Positions 43,833 to 57,024 of a stretch of DNA of 64,000 bases are shown here, in pieces (within the stretch, counting starts at the first letter, position 1; every line of letters starts with the position of its first letter). The DNA comes from Agapanthus africanus. Lineage: Eukaryota; Streptophyta; Magnoliopsida; Asparagales; Amaryllidaceae. Under the pieces are notes generated by a model. It saw only the letters and a program-made list of their open reading frames with translations, searched no databases and was not told where the DNA came from. The DNA lies in assembly GCA_030015575.1 (NCBI GenBank), contig CM057347.1, forward strand, positions 410,224,248-410,288,247. The letters run 5' to 3'. Made by a program: the position numbers and the translations under genes.

Positions 43833-46800
43833 AGTTCGCGAGTGTTGCCAGTATTGGATTAACTTCAACAGCAAAATCCATAACAGAAGTGAGGGCCTCG
43901 GTATTCAGATCTTCGATAAATTCGCTCAACATTCGCCGGCTATTTGCAGCGTCCCTGGAAGACTTATGTTTAGTGAAGGGCCCTACGGGCATTGGAATGC
44001 GAGACTCGAAAGGAGCTGGAGCCGGTGCAATTACTGCAAAATAAATTATGGTCAAATATCGACTCGGGAGATAAAGAAAACACATGAGGGATGGAGTCTA
44101 TTATACCAGCTGCGAAAGGCGGCAGGATAGGGAGTACCGGAGGCATGGCTATTTTCTCGTCTCTTCCTCCAACCCATGACATTATGATCAATATGAAAAA
44201 GACTTAGCAACAATACGTCTATCCATAAAAGGAATAGGGAGACATCAGCTAAAGAGTATACTAACCAATACCAGAAGGTGGAACGATTTCCGACCGAAAG
44301 GAAAAATGCGGGTTCAACACCTGGTATATATGGTCGAGATGGACTCCTGCAAAATTATGACAATATACCATCAATACAAGGAGGATGGTACCCACAGTAA
44401 AACAAATAAATCACAAACCCATACCTTCCAATATTTGAGAGGGCACAGAAGAAGGTGACGGGACAGCAACCGTTAGAGCAGCAACCGACGACACTTCTTC
44501 AGACGGCACAGCCTCAGGGTTCACTGCGCCTATACGCAAGACAAACAAAATATCATCAGAAGGGCTGAACAAGATTGAAAAACTCGAAAACGGTGACCCA
44601 AAGACTACCTGATAGATCACAGACCAAAACCATGATGGATGCGTCACCAGGTGTTATGGCTTCTTCACTCTCTCTCGGAGGAATAGATTCTGCGCCCATA
44701 GCTTCATCCCGTGACTCGACGAGGGCCGTCGTAACACTTGTGACGCCCACTGACACCAAGGAGGCACAGGGAGAAAGAGCAGCGGTCTGGACAGTCTCAG
44801 ACTCCCGAGAAAAAATAGCCACTTCGGGCTCTGTAATCGTCAACGTTTCACCTGCCATACCGTCGCCAGGACTCGACCCTGCGTGAAAGAAAATGAGCAT
44901 GTCAGAATTAGTGGACCAAATTCTAATAAAATACTGGGAGTTACGTTATCTTGGAGCAGCTTTTCAGTTTCTTCTCGAGCTGCGCGTACAACCTGTCTAC
45001 GGGCGGTAGACAGGGCAGAGGGAACATCCGTCGAAGGAGTATTAGCAAGCAGAATACTAATTGAGCCTGCACCTACGGCCAAAACGGCACATGCGCTTCC
45101 TTTCGGTCTGGGCAGTGAGAGATGACCTCCTCAAGACTTCTGACAAGGGGACGTTGTCGTCCGAACCGAGCTCTGCCTCCGGAGCTGCTACAGTGTCTAT
45201 CATCAGCTGCTTCAGCAAAGGCTCTTGCGGTGACTTTGGGAGGGTCATGGCCACATGAGCTGGCTCTAGAAGTTTTGTTCCATCGTCACTTAGGATCGTC
45301 ACTGCACTTAGAATAACCTGAGTTGAGGTAGTCCCTACAATAAGGTGAAAGAGAGGGTCAGAGCACGAATAAAAAGAATAAATGTGTAATGAAGCAACTT
45401 ATACCAAGACCCAAAGAAGCGCGGAGCCTCTCTTCCTCCTCGAACGTCTTGAGGGAAGCCGCGAGAGCCTCTTCGGTGGAAATATCTGTTAAAGAAGAGA
45501 GCGTTAGTAAAAGCATAATTACAAGAAAGGGATAGACGCAGAAGAATACAACTGAAGTGTACCTGACTTCGCGATAGTGATCAACGCCGCTTCCTTACGA
45601 GCCAGTCGCTCGGAAGCTGCGAGGGCAGCCTGAAGATCAGTGTCGGTCACAGGCGTGTCGAAAAAACCCTCGTTGGTACCATATTCGCACAAGCCCTTGC
45701 TGTAAGGAGCATGTGGCTCCTGGCCAAATATAACATCGGCAGAGAATAACGACTTCTTCTTTTTCTGCGAGCGGACACCGGTGGCCGATGACAAGATTTA
45801 GCGCTTGACAGGCATTTTCGGGCGGTGGGTCCTAATTTTCGTACCAGCACCAGGTTCTGGGGATGTCACGGCTACCGCAGTTACGGGAACACTGGGTTGA
45901 AACTTCTCAGGGAAGGTGCGCGGGACCATAACCGTAGTGACTTCTCTTAAAGAGGGACGAACGGCGGTCCGTTGCTTTAAAGGGACCGCTGAGTTACCCG
46001 CTGGGACAGCATCCTTATGATCAAGTAATAGCCGTCTCTCTTCCGTGATAACAGCACCCGTCGCATGCTGGTACCATGCCACATAGGCGTTCGAAGATTT
46101 TGGCACGTAGCTCAATTCGCTGATGAGAAAGTTGGACCCCATATTTAGTCGCATAAAGTGGTGCAGTGCGCTGCGAATACCCTCTTCTATAGCGTCCGGC
46201 TCGGCTAAGAATGCCTCAAGGGGAACACCCTGATTGTAACCCGACTGTTGAGCGAAACGGTGCGGGTTATACCTCATGAATAGTGCCGAGGCATTTTGCC
46301 TAAACACTAAAAAGCCTGGCTTAATTGAATACAAGTGCAGGATCTCTCGAGCCTTCAACGTAGGAGCCCCGTCTTTGAAAGTATCACGCAACGATTGCAC
46401 TGCCTTGGTAGATTCCTTGCCGATAGCTAAGACCCTATCGACAAAAGTCATACTATCCCCAACCATATGTGGGCGAAGGACCAAACGTCGAGCCTCTCGC
46501 TGCGACGGATCTAATGTAGAAGCGTCAACTAGGAACATGACACGGGGAAAGTTGTAGCTGTCGTAGAAGCGGGGTTGTTTATGGACTCCGAAAGCACCCA
46601 ATATGTGCATCTCGACCCAGGACGTGAAGTAGTGCAACGGAAGATGTACAGGTTTTACCCCTTGCTGAGTAGTATCTGCCGCTAAGCTCAGGCCGTGATA
46701 TAGATGAGCTAGCCCTGCAATCCCAACGGCTACACGCGTCCCCGCAACCATGCGGTGGGCTGGATAAAAAAACAGACGGCCTCCTGTAGCGAGGGTGCAT

Positions 46801-47821
46801 CGGAAGCACAAACTAGCTCAACCAAAAGCCGATGAACCCCATAAAGAATGTCTCTTCATCGACGTCTGAAGCAGCAAGTTCTGCAAAAGGGACGACCGGA
46901 GTGTCTGGAATAAAGAAATTTTTTTGATCCGCTTCCGCCATTGGCTGGTTATCCAAACCAAAACCAAATGGGTCGTCAAGCTTGGCGAATTTCACGGCTT
47001 GTTTTGATAAGTCTTCAGGGCGAAGAAAGCGGGCGATGAAATCGGCGAAGCTGACTCCATGCCCTCCGGACTCCAAAAACAGACTCTCATAAATGTTCAA
47101 CACTTTGATTAGGCTCGGGAACTGGTGTTGAATGGCATTCTCTGGAGTGAGGCCCATTACCACTGATTTGGTGGCAAAAATTTACTCATCAGGGGGAAGT
47201 ATCTCCTCGTAATGTTCCCCTTTAACGGGTAGGCCTGAAATTTCCGCAAATTCCTCCAAAGAAATAGAGACCTCCCGGTTCGACAGAACAAATGTGTGGG
47301 TCGGGATGTTCTATTGTTCCAGGAAAGCATTGACCCACCATACATGAGGTGCGGGATATTGAAAAAGAGATGCATAAATTGCGGGATACAACCCGAGCTT
47401 CAACAGCAGTGACTTCCTGGCCGACAGAATATACTGAGCCCACTGCAGGTAGCCGGTTAAATGGCGAGGTGTCAAACCTATCATATATACTTGCCCCTAA
47501 GGGCGCGACTCACCTTGACATATGCATCGCCCCCAAAATATCCAAGGCCATCGGTGGCTGTATGGGTATTGATGCCATAGAAGGATGAAGGCGACCCTCC
47601 GAGATCCAGTTGACCTCCTCTACGGCATAATTTACTTGAGGCGAGTCGGCATAGTGAATTGCTGAAATGGGCTCTGAGGGTATTGTACAAGAAAAACTGC
47701 GCCGACCATGGATAATCTGATTGTACCACGACCCCCATAGGTGAAGAGATTTCTGCTCCGGGTCATGATCTTTAATAAGCACAAAGACTTCTCGATCCAC
47801 GGGCGCGTCGGCAAAGGCCAT
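43833..47821 (-). CDS. aORF-B, main part (Tat B antisense ORF, plant-mobile-domain-like)
   Basis: Open - strand blocks 47510-47821, 46813-47163, 45798-46811, 45519-45794 and shorter ones down to about 43840 match aORF-A in order. Shared motifs: HLWGSWYNQIIHGRRSF, LTPENAIQHQFPSLIKVLNI, VAVGIAGLAHLYHGLSLAAD, HLYSIKPGFLVFRQNASALF, MRYNPHRFAQQSGYNQGVPL and DTDLQAALAASERLARKEAA. Ser/Pro-rich and acidic parts (44411-45302) are less conserved. TTACCTG and CTGCA strings at block borders again suggest introns. Split from its C-terminus (35293-35798) by the gag-only element, and otherwise broken in several places. Copy A and copy B differ mostly by conservative changes. Confidence 0.72.
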
Positions 47822-47952
47822 AATACCTACACAAAGAGAGACGAGAGTTAGTTATCAACACTATGTTCTGAACTCCGACACTTGGTACTTAAAAATTGTA
47901 CCGCACTGCAATGCAGAATAAAGGGACAAAAGAGGGACCCCCAAAATCAAGA
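47822..47952 (+). other. spacer and polypurine tract before the Tat B LTR
   Basis: Contains AAAGGGACAAAAGAGGGA (47920-47937), the counterpart of the tract at 13752-13763. Confidence 0.55.
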
Positions 47953-48654
47953 TGACGTCCCATCATTGATGGGGCAGTCACTCATTAAGAATGAAATCCT
48001 AAGAAGATTCTCATTTAATGAGAAATCTCATTGGGCTAAGGAGTTAAACTCTCTCGAGAGCTGTGCTCTGCAAACAGATTTCACATCTGTCAACTTTAAT
48101 TAAGAGGGGAATAAAATTTCCCCAAAAATTTTTAAGAGCTATGCTCTATAAAAAACAATGGGATATCAAACAGAACCCTCAAAAGCAAAGCTTTTTAACA
48201 GGGTAAAACCCCAAGATTTTTAAGATCTGCAAAACAAACTCTAAGAGTTCTTCATGGAAAATAAGCAAAGCTCTGATTAATGGGTTAAGAAACCCTAAAA
48301 TACATCTTAAGATCTACGATCTAAGAAGAGCAAAGCTCTGTTAAAGGGTTCGATTACGATCCTTACTAAATTTTTGGGCAGAGTTCTAACTCTAGAAGGG
48401 ATTTGGGCAGAGATCTAAGCTATGAAAGGAGAATTAAGTTCTCAGAAAAAAGAAGAATAAGAGAAGATGAACAACAGTCATCTCAAGGGCCAAAAGCCCT
48501 ACTTATAGGCACATGAAGTCGATCCAACTTCCAAGAAAATACAAACATGGAAAAGCTGCCACCGTTGCACTTACGTGTAAGTCGCGTGAGTGCAACGGTG
48601 GGAGTGCATTTGTTTCCCCAATAAAAGAGCAAGGCTCTGTTCAAAATTGGAAAG

Positions 48655-48950
48655 GCGGTGCCAAGAGTTAAAAACTCCGAGGCAGCGCCTCGCGTGCCTT
48701 GCACGAGGGCGCCGGCGCCAAGAGTTAAAAACTCCGAGGCAGCGCCTCCCGTGCCCTGCACGAGGGCGCCAGCGCCAAGAATTAAAAACTCAGAGGCAGC
48801 GCCTCACGTGTCCTGCACGAGGGCGCCAGCGCCAAGAGTTAAAAACTCTGAAACAGGGCCTCACGTGCCTTGCATGAGGGCGCCAGCGCTAAGAGTTAAA
48901 AACTCTAAGGCAGTGCCTCACGTGCCTCGCATGAGGGCGCCAGCGCTAGA
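48655..48950 (+). repeat. 57-bp tandem repeat in the Tat B LTR
   Basis: About five units, CCAAGAGTTAAAAACTCCGA then GGCAGCGCCTCACGTGCCT then GCACGAGGGCGCCAGCG, recurring every 57 bases (for example 48661 and 48718). Each has a GAGTT-AAA-AACTC palindrome and most have a CACGTG core. 57 bases = 19 codons, so ORFs 48590-48877 and 48658-49062 (+) are repeat artefacts. Confidence 0.88.
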
Positions 48951-49313
48951 ACCAAATATCTTTGTTAAACAGAGCCGTTGGATCAAAAATCCAACAGAGA
49001 TGATAAATCATCAGAGTACAGAATTAAATTATGTTGAGCAAATATTCCCCAAAATTTTCTAAATAAGAAAGATTATTCTCTGAAAAACAGAGCACCGTTG
49101 GATTAAAAATTCAATGGTGATTAAAAAATCACCAAACTACAGAATAAGCTCTGTACGGGAAAATACTTCCCAATCTTGTTAAAAAACGAGAAAAATATCT
49201 TTTGTAAAACAGAAGTCCTTGGATCGAAGATCCGACGGTGGATAAAATCCCCAAATCAATTAAAATCTCTCAATGAGAGATTTCTTTAACTAAATCAACA
49301 AATCTGCCTCTAC

Positions 49314-49321
49314 TATATAAA
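49314..49321 (+). promoter_or_regulatory. TATA box of the Tat B LTR
   Basis: TATATAAA followed by GGACCCAAGAC; same position as in LTR A. Confidence 0.62.
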
Positions 49322-49503
49322 GGACCCAAGACTACAAATCTTGTAGAGAGAAACCCCCCATAAGCTTTAGAGCAAGCAAGAAGAAAGTTTTAAGAAGGAA
49401 GAAAGAAGAATACCTTTCTTCGAGATAAATAAAAATAATAATAGAGATCAGAGCATCTCATCGCATATTCAAGGGTTTAACCCTCATAAAAGAACATATT
49501 TTA

Positions 49504-51281
49504 TTGATTTTTCTTTTAAACTTTTTGGAAGCCCAAAAGTTTACACGTACAATACACATAAGATGAAAAGTCACAGAAAATCAAACATGTGCAAATTAGC
49601 GTTAAAACCAGCATGGACACGTAGCATAAATCCAAGCTCCTAACCCCTCAACTCAACCGGCAAGATTGAGCTTTTGGCCAGCGACGACGGGCCATCCATA
49701 GGGGATGAAGCCCGGGCTTTGCACACTAAACCCTTGGCCTACCCCCACTATCCTTATTCTGTTTGATTTCTCTACAATTATCCAGAGAACTTAAATTCAC
49801 CCATTAATCCAATTTTTAATACATTTTAATTCTTTCTTCAATTCCTAAACCCTAATTTCATCCTATAAATACAACCCCACACCCTAATTCTCTTCATTAT
49901 GAAATTTATTGCCAAAATTCTCAAAATTTCTCAGTCCAAGAAGAGTACAAGTGGAGTTAGCCCTAGGTCAATTTCCGGTGGGGATTCGAGACATTTATGG
50001 CGACTCCGTGACTACATGAAGGCTATCATTCTCTTTCTTTACCTCCCCTCTATCCTTTTAACTTGTAAGTCCCATCTCTTTTCCTCTCTTCCTACCTTAA
50101 AATAATCTTTTTTCAAAACATGTCGGTAAGTGGAGTTATACCGGATTTTGTTTCCAAAACTCTGAAAACTATAATTTTTTCTTAATAACCACACATCCAT
50201 ATCACTATACTTTGCTTGTTAATCATTAACTAATGTTTTGAAACAAGTTTCACTTTAAAAGTCCATGTAAAACAATTTTATTTAAGATTTTTTGTTTAAA
50301 TACCATGAAATTTACATACGGCATCTTTTAATATTTTTGTTTAGCATACCTTTAAAAACCTCACGAGGTAATGACCTACCTCTCACATACACACATCTTG
50401 ACATAGCATGATTCTCTTGAAACCAATATCTTGTGGTAAAATACGACTTTTCAATAAAATACCTAGAACTAAAAAAAAACATTTTCTTGTAAATAGTATT
50501 ATTTAAATTCCTTGCGATTATGCCTCTATAATCCATTTTGAGGAACCCTTTAGTGGATAGTGTGGATTATCGCACGTCTTCGGAACTAGTAAAGCGAGAT
50601 GCAGATCTCCTCACGGTGCATACGATCTCGATGGAATTTTAATACAATTTTTAAGAAAAATGAAGATTTCTATTTAATAATAAAAATTTATTTTTAATAA
50701 TTATATAAATATTATCAAACCACATATTTTAAAGTTATTATTAAATTCCATGTTTTGTAAACAAATAAAAGAATTACAAGTTTCATGAAAATACCATCAA
50801 GAATCAATACAAGTCAAAGTTACATTAAAATACCTTGAACTATTCAAGTTTTACTAATATACTTCATTCTTTAAAAATTTACATCCATGAAAGCCCTAAC
50901 TAACATAAATAAATACTTGAAGTTTATTTTGAAAGTATACTAAAAATATTTTTATAAAAAACTCTTAAGTTATAATAAATTACAATAAGGACCATAGTAA
51001 ATATAGGTTTAAGCGGGACCAATTCTCTTGAGCCTCAGAGAGCCGGAGAAAATGGGTGCTTGCCTATTTAAGATAGAAAACTAAAACGGGTTTATAAATG
51101 GTAATTTTCTTGGAAAAAGATACAGATCTTGTCGTCCATGTGCAACAGTTACCGATAACACCTGAATCTAATTCAGAATCCAAATCTGTTTAAGTATCTG
51201 ACTCAATCCGAGTCTCGGTCTAATCTGAATACAATCTAAATATGAATCCAATCATAACTCCAATGCAACATGAATCCAATA
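49504..51281 (+). repeat. diverged, truncated relative of the gag-only element's LTR
   Basis: Colinear blocks with 36114-38110: TTTGGAAGCCCAA, CCTATAAATACA, CACGAGGTAATGACCTACCTC, GTGTGGATTATCGCAC and a later stretch rich in GACTCAA/GAATCC. Many differences, so old. Both LTR ends are missing; the copia element starts at 51282. The short ORF 49899-50105 is not recognised as a gene. Confidence 0.7.
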
Positions 51282-53283
51282 TGAAGGGTCCCGGCAGTGC
51301 CCCGGCGGTACCGCTACCCAATTTCCGGATCGACCTTAAACCCTAAACTAGCAATCTAACTAAGAGTTAGAATCGTTATACCGAGATGATCTGACTCCTT
51401 CGGTCTTCATTCCAAGCTCCTAGCGGTTCCATGATGATGTTTGGTCGCCGGTCTTCCTCCATCTCCGATGATCCACCCGAGGGAAACGGCGCAAGCTCCA
51501 ACTCGACGAACGAGGCAACCGACGCTCCAAAGTTGCTAACGATGGAGAGTCGAGGTGTAGTAGTGTGTCACTATATTTTCTCTCTTTCCTTTTTGCTCAT
51601 TGAGCAAGCATAGAAGATGAATGAGGAGGTGATGAAGCATTTTTATGAACAAAAAATGGTTAAGGGTTTTGTGTGAAATTGAGAGAGTGAGAGAGTGGGC
51701 TTGTGTAATGTCTCATGTAAAAACCAAATGAAATTCAATCCCCCACCCCTTAGTGGCCGGCCCCTCACCCTCTCTCAATTCCAAAAAAATCTTTTTCAAT
51801 GTCAAAATACAATAAACAAAAGAACCATACCCTTAACCCATGCCATGAACATGCATAACACTATGCAAATGTCACCTCACACCCTCCACCTCATTATTAA
51901 ACAAAATGAATTTCCATAAATAGAAAATCAAATAATGAGGTGGCAAAGCTTCTAGAAGCTATTCCGTACAAAATACGGAATACTTCCCGGTACATGTACC
52001 GAAATACATATACGCGTATTCGTACCGAAATACAAATAGCCGAGAGAGAAAACTAATAGTGAACAATAATACTAGAATACGTATATACAAATACATATAT
52101 AAATTATTAAATCAAAACCCGATTTAATAATCCGGCTTAATCCTAAGCCGCTAGTATTATCAACCGTCCGATTAAAGTCTGCGCAGCTTGTGCACATATT
52201 TAATAGGACACCTGTATGTATCAACGTACCTCATGTACACCATATCGCCTGAACCGTGAAAACCCTCTGTGTGGGACTCTAAAGACTTGTCAATACGTTG
52301 ACAGTGGGTTTAACCACAAGCACGTCAGCGGCACTAGCTGTATGTAACGGCTATCCAGGTATTGAGCGAAAGGGAGGCCGACGAGCAAACTCATCCTGAA
52401 CCCCTACTGAGCCTGTCAGTGACAATATCCGTACAGTCTGGTCTGTTCGTCTAAGAGTATCGCATATCGAGTCTAGAGGGGTGGATAAAATCAGACCCCC
52501 AACAACGCAATATTTAGTGTCGATATGAAACCCATCACCACTTGAGAAACTATCGATCCTGGATCGATAATTCTCGTCCACCGTGGCCACGGATTTTTGG
52601 TGATAGCCATCCGTACACAACGCGACACCAACTCCCAATACCGGGAGAGACGAATCCCCAACGATCCGATCACTGCCTCCATGTGGCTCGGGACTGTACC
52701 CAACTAAAACCTGTTTGCACGACTCCTTTGAGCCGTGGTAGGGTAGTAATCAAAGCATAGTGGGAACTCACACGAGACAAATGACAATCTCAGGTCGACG
52801 GACTAACCTGTACACATGTCACCTGGGAACTGCTATCTGACAATAGGTATAATACCAACTAGCAGGTTCCCGGCGAGTCCGTCCAGTGTACTCATAACCC
52901 AATGAGCACCTGTATACTATCTTAGGTGAACAAACTAACACCAATGGCTTGTGAGACCTGTCCACCGCCCCTCGTCGGGGTCTCGATCAGTATACACTGG
53001 TCTACAATGGAGTATCAATGCCCGGTCTCGATACTCCCACGACTAGGGACATTTAAGAATATGCTTATAGACTCCAGCTCCCACATATATGATCGCCATC
53101 ATACTGCTGGCAGTCAAGTAAGAATCCTAAGGGCTCTATCAACACGTACATGATGATAAAGACAAACCAAATAGCATACTATCATCTTGAGTAAGACTAT
53201 TTTATCGGTATAGGTCCTACCTCAATCATCATAATCACAAGTCCATGACTATGATAATTGCCTTGAGGGCACTATAGCCAACA
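51282..53283 (-). repeat. 3' LTR of copia element 1
   Basis: 2002 bp. Its first ~700 bases on the + strand match 59017-59786, and the rest matches 60509-62736 in part. A + strand ORF (51431-51613, MMMFGRRSSSISDDPPEGNG...) recurs in the other LTR but lies antisense to the element. Confidence 0.8.
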
Positions 53284-53298
53284 ATCTCCCACTTGCAC
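53284..53298 (-). other. polypurine tract of copia element 1
   Basis: GTGCAAGTGGGAGAT on the - strand, adjoining the TGTTGG LTR start. The same tract is seen at 62737-62751 for copia element 2. Confidence 0.75.
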
Positions 53299-53329
53299 TT
53301 AAGGCCAATTATTGCGATGTCGCATACTC

Positions 53330-54220
53330 ACAGCCCATGTGATACTGAACACCCAACTTCTCTACTAATCAGTTTCGCAAAGCCCGTTTGCAAAAATGAT
53401 TGCGTTCGAGAAATAGCCTCAGTGAGTGGATCCGCTCCAATATTCCTTTCTGTATCTCCCCATATCTCAACTTCACGGAGAAGACTATCTCGCGAAATGA
53501 GTAATACCTGTCTTAGAATTTGTCTGGATATCTGATGGGACCCAGTTCACAAATGAACTCCAAATCCAGCAAACCTCCTAGACAGTATCATCTACTGAAT
53601 TTAATCAGTAACATGCGCCATGCCTTCCTCAGTATCCGCTTGGACCACCCGTCCAACATACTGTCCCTCAAAAGAGGGGAAACTATAACTCTGACAGTTA
53701 CTCTGTCATCTAGGTTACCTTGGAAGCCTGAAATGATAACCGTCTCTCGAAGGAGGCTGCCGTAATCATTTCCCAAGAACATTCACTTATGTTTAATAAA
53801 CTGCTTCCCAATGTTTCTCCAGGATTGGATTAATATATGTTTATTGCAGCTAATGCAGAAACAATATCTGGTGTGGTATTTGACATTTCATGATTAACTC
53901 AATTGCCTAAGCAAGTAATATGCTAATCATGTAGAACCCTCTCCCCTTTAGTCTGTAAGACACCTTTAGAGAGGTTGACTCCATCACCTGCAGGTACACC
54001 ACCATGCCAGGAGTCGTCCATTTAATGTCAAAGTACCCAGATTAGGATACTTCCCAAATCTAGATCTAAAACCATAGATCTAGTAACCAGAAAACCTGAT
54101 ATTATTTCCATATCCTGTGTGGAGAAACAACTTTGTGACAACCATAATATAACCGATCGTAGTATAGAAATGTCCCTTCCTATCAAGTGCATGTCATCCC
54201 AATACCTGGACATCACTCTC
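53330..54220 (-). pseudogene. copia RT and RNase H remnants
   Basis: The RNase H tail reads ADPLTEAISR with an SHGL end near 53330-53450. Upstream, 54028-54216 reads YWDDMHLIGRDISILRSV then a degenerate WLSQSCFSTQDME, the counterpart of the copia YVDDMLLIG-type RT box. Only fragments remain. Confidence 0.6.
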
Positions 54221-55850
54221 TACTACCTTCTTAGCAGATCCATCTCCTATTCTGATGAAGTCAAAGCCTATGACTGTCACATCAAAAATAGATGATCTAT
54301 TTCCGCTATACCTACTTTAGTCTATAAATAGACATAAGCTACTTGCCCACTATACTTCCGCTGCTCCCACTGACTCCAACAACCCTCTGGCAGAGTCATA
54401 TACACGTGCACTTCTAAAACTAGTTTAGAATGATGCTATACTCATCCTCCTGCTGGGTCTTATAGTCTAGAACAGCAGCAATGGTAAGTCTGGGTAAACA
54501 AGAACCTCCCTGTCACCGTCTCTGAGAAGACCGAAGTACCTCTCGGGTGCCTGAGGTTACCCACCAAATCTGCGGAGTGGCTAATGGAACGTCGAATCCA
54601 ATTGAATTCTTAGGTTCTATTAAATTTTCAGTAATTGTTTGTAGTTCTGGAATCACTTCCAGTTCTACCATACTCCCACTTTTGTTTTTCTGAAAAAGTT
54701 CATTTTGCTAAAACTGTGGCGAGTCAAGAACAATATAAATATTGATCTTCCTGGTGGTAGAAAGTTATCCCTCGTCAAAGCCCGGGATAACACACGAACA
54801 GCCATTACTGAAACGTGCCTTGAGTTTATCCGTATTCTGGTTTTAAGCATCAGCCGGACAACTCCCTATACCTTAACATCGTCAAGATATAAATTGATTC
54901 CATACTAATCTAATATAGAAACAAAAGCACTAATCTAATTTGAACCAGATTCAAAATCATGCAGCTGTCTCCAGTGCATATCAACCAAATGGAAAAAGGA
55001 CAATCAGCATTACTCGTCTAGGAGTGCATCCATATATGAGTAACCCGAAAGAGAAGCAAGTTCTCAAAACCATTACTATCAGTGGAATACCAAACACAAG
55101 TATCTACATCTTCTACTTCATCGAAGAATCCCGATACTTACAACAAATGGTTCTCTACTTTATTCTTATACCTATAACTTCTCAATATCTAGACTTTGCA
55201 TTTCAACGAAATACTTGTCCAGAACTGGAGAAGTCACAAGTAAACAGAATATAGTACGAGTACCAACCCCATTGTCCTAACGGACACTGGACAACATACA
55301 ATACTTTGTATAAGTCCCCTGAGTTCAACAACTCAAACCCTGTGCGTCGTAGGTTGAAAAACTGTAGTATGATTAAGAAGAATTACACCGCTGTTGAATG
55401 CACCTTACCTAATCACCAGCTGATATAGGTAAATATCACAGACATAATATCAAAAAGTTATATCTCACTTTATAAAATAAATGTACAGATATATCAGTTT
55501 GAAATTGGTGCATAACAACGGATATTCAAAACCAAATATTTGCCATCCGGCAAAATCCAGATGATTTCCTCAAATATCACCAATTACAATGAATTCCGAT
55601 ATAAAAAGGATCTAATCACCCAATTCCCAATAACTTACTCCCACTCACCATCTATAATATCATACAGATGTGAGAAACTGATCTGGTAAATACATACCCT
55701 GGAGTTAGATTCCAATTGGGAAAACAGTTTTCAATTAATATCGCACAGTAAAACTGAAACATGAAAATGTTCCAAAAAGGGTTAACTGGTATTCCTAGTA
55801 ACGCCTCTTCCATTATCCTGAATCATGACAGTAACCATATACTTACCTGC
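54221..55850 (-). other. unresolved copia interior
   Basis: Presumably decayed pol (RT and integrase side) by position. No domain can be read with confidence on either strand. Confidence 0.4.
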
Positions 55851-55854
55851 CCTC

Positions 55855-56640
55855 ACTCCAATCCCTTTATTATGTCTTTACTTATTACCTTCTGTACACC
55901 TTCTTTACGCTTATTGGTTTTCTTCATTCCCTACCCTTTGGCACCAGCCTAAGGTTTGGAAGAAGACTATCCAATAAGCATAATTGGTGTACTCTCCTAA
56001 TCCTAGGAGCCCACGCAACCTGAGGAAGGTAAAGAGAAAAGACATCTGAATAATCCTATTCTTTTTCTCCTGAACCAGAATCCATCCTCAAAAAAGTTTC
56101 TTCGAGTTCGTATGTAACTATATGATGGATTTATCCAATGGAAGTGGATATCCGTAGTGATACGGAGTGTTCTAGAGAAATGCAAAGTGGATGTAGGAGT
56201 GGCAGGGATATACCCGGTCTTTGTCGTAAAAGATGGTGATCGCAATTTCCTTTGCTATTATTCTAATCCCTTTATATGTCTTTACTTATTACCTTCTGTA
56301 CACCACGGTTAATCTTGTTGGTTTTCTTCCTTCCCTACCGTTCGGCACCTGCCTCTGGTTTGGAGGAAGACTATCCAATAAGCTCAATAGGTGTACCCTC
56401 TCCTAATCCCAGGAGCCCACACAACCTGAGAGAAGGTAAAGAGAAAAGACAACCGAATAATCCTATTCAATCTCTCCAGAACCAGAATCCATCCTCGAAA
56501 AAGTTCCTTCGAGTTCGTATATAACCATACGATAGATTTATCCAATGGAAGTGGATGTTCGTAATAATACGGGGTGTTCTGGAGAAATGCAAAAGGTGAT
56601 ATAGAAATGGCAATGATGTATGCGACACCGTGACATTCCA
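55855..56640 (-). repeat. ~406-bp tandem duplication inside copia element 1
   Basis: 55855-56240 is repeated at 56261-56640 (ATCCCTTTAT at 55861 and 56267), with moderate divergence. Shared strings include AGACTATCCAATAAG and TTTATCCAATGGAAGTGGAT. Confidence 0.85.
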
Positions 56641-57024
56641 AAAGCCAAAGTGTTTTAAGAAGGTTCGCTCAATTTGGTTTCATGAGTTTTAGTCAAAGGT
56701 CGGGTCATAGTCACAGCCAGAGAGAGAGAGAGAAGAAACACTCAGCGTGCACTCTAATCTAGATCAGAATGGTTAATCAATTTATCTAATCTGGATGGCT
56801 CCCACTATTTCCTCGAATTCTCCTCCAAACCTAAAAGGAGAATTAGTTGGAATCACTCGAGGAGTAATCCTACTCATCAGTGGGAATCGGGATCCAACTA
56901 TCATCGCATGATAACTTGATGGAAGTCACTCAAGTCACCACACTCCGGAAGGTATGCGCAAGCCTGGCAAGTTTCCTGTATGTTTGAAACTCCCGATATA
57001 ATTTTTACCCCAAGCAGCTTATGA

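Larger units (their letters stand above)
47953..49503 (+). repeat. LTR of Tat copy B (3' end truncated or unresolved)
   Basis: Starts near TGACGTCCCATCA and shares layout with the A LTR: AGAGC-type palindromes, G/C-rich tandem units, GTTGGATC-type inverted repeats and the TATA box (49314). Dense in perfect short hairpins. It ends where a chromovirus-type LTR relative begins at about 49504, so U5 is probably incomplete. Confidence 0.65.

Noticed and set aside
48590-49062. ORFs of 95 and 134 codons in the Tat B LTR
   Set aside because: Two overlapping frames over a 57-bp (19-codon) tandem repeat; no domain.
51431-51613. Serine-rich ORF MMMFGRRSSSISDD... (also 59166-59393) as a host gene
   Set aside because: It lies within copia LTRs, antisense to the element, and is present only as part of the LTR repeat.
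55855-56640. Inverted-repeat DNA transposon (MITE)
   Set aside because: The two halves are direct, not inverted, repeats, and no terminal inverted repeat or target duplication is seen.
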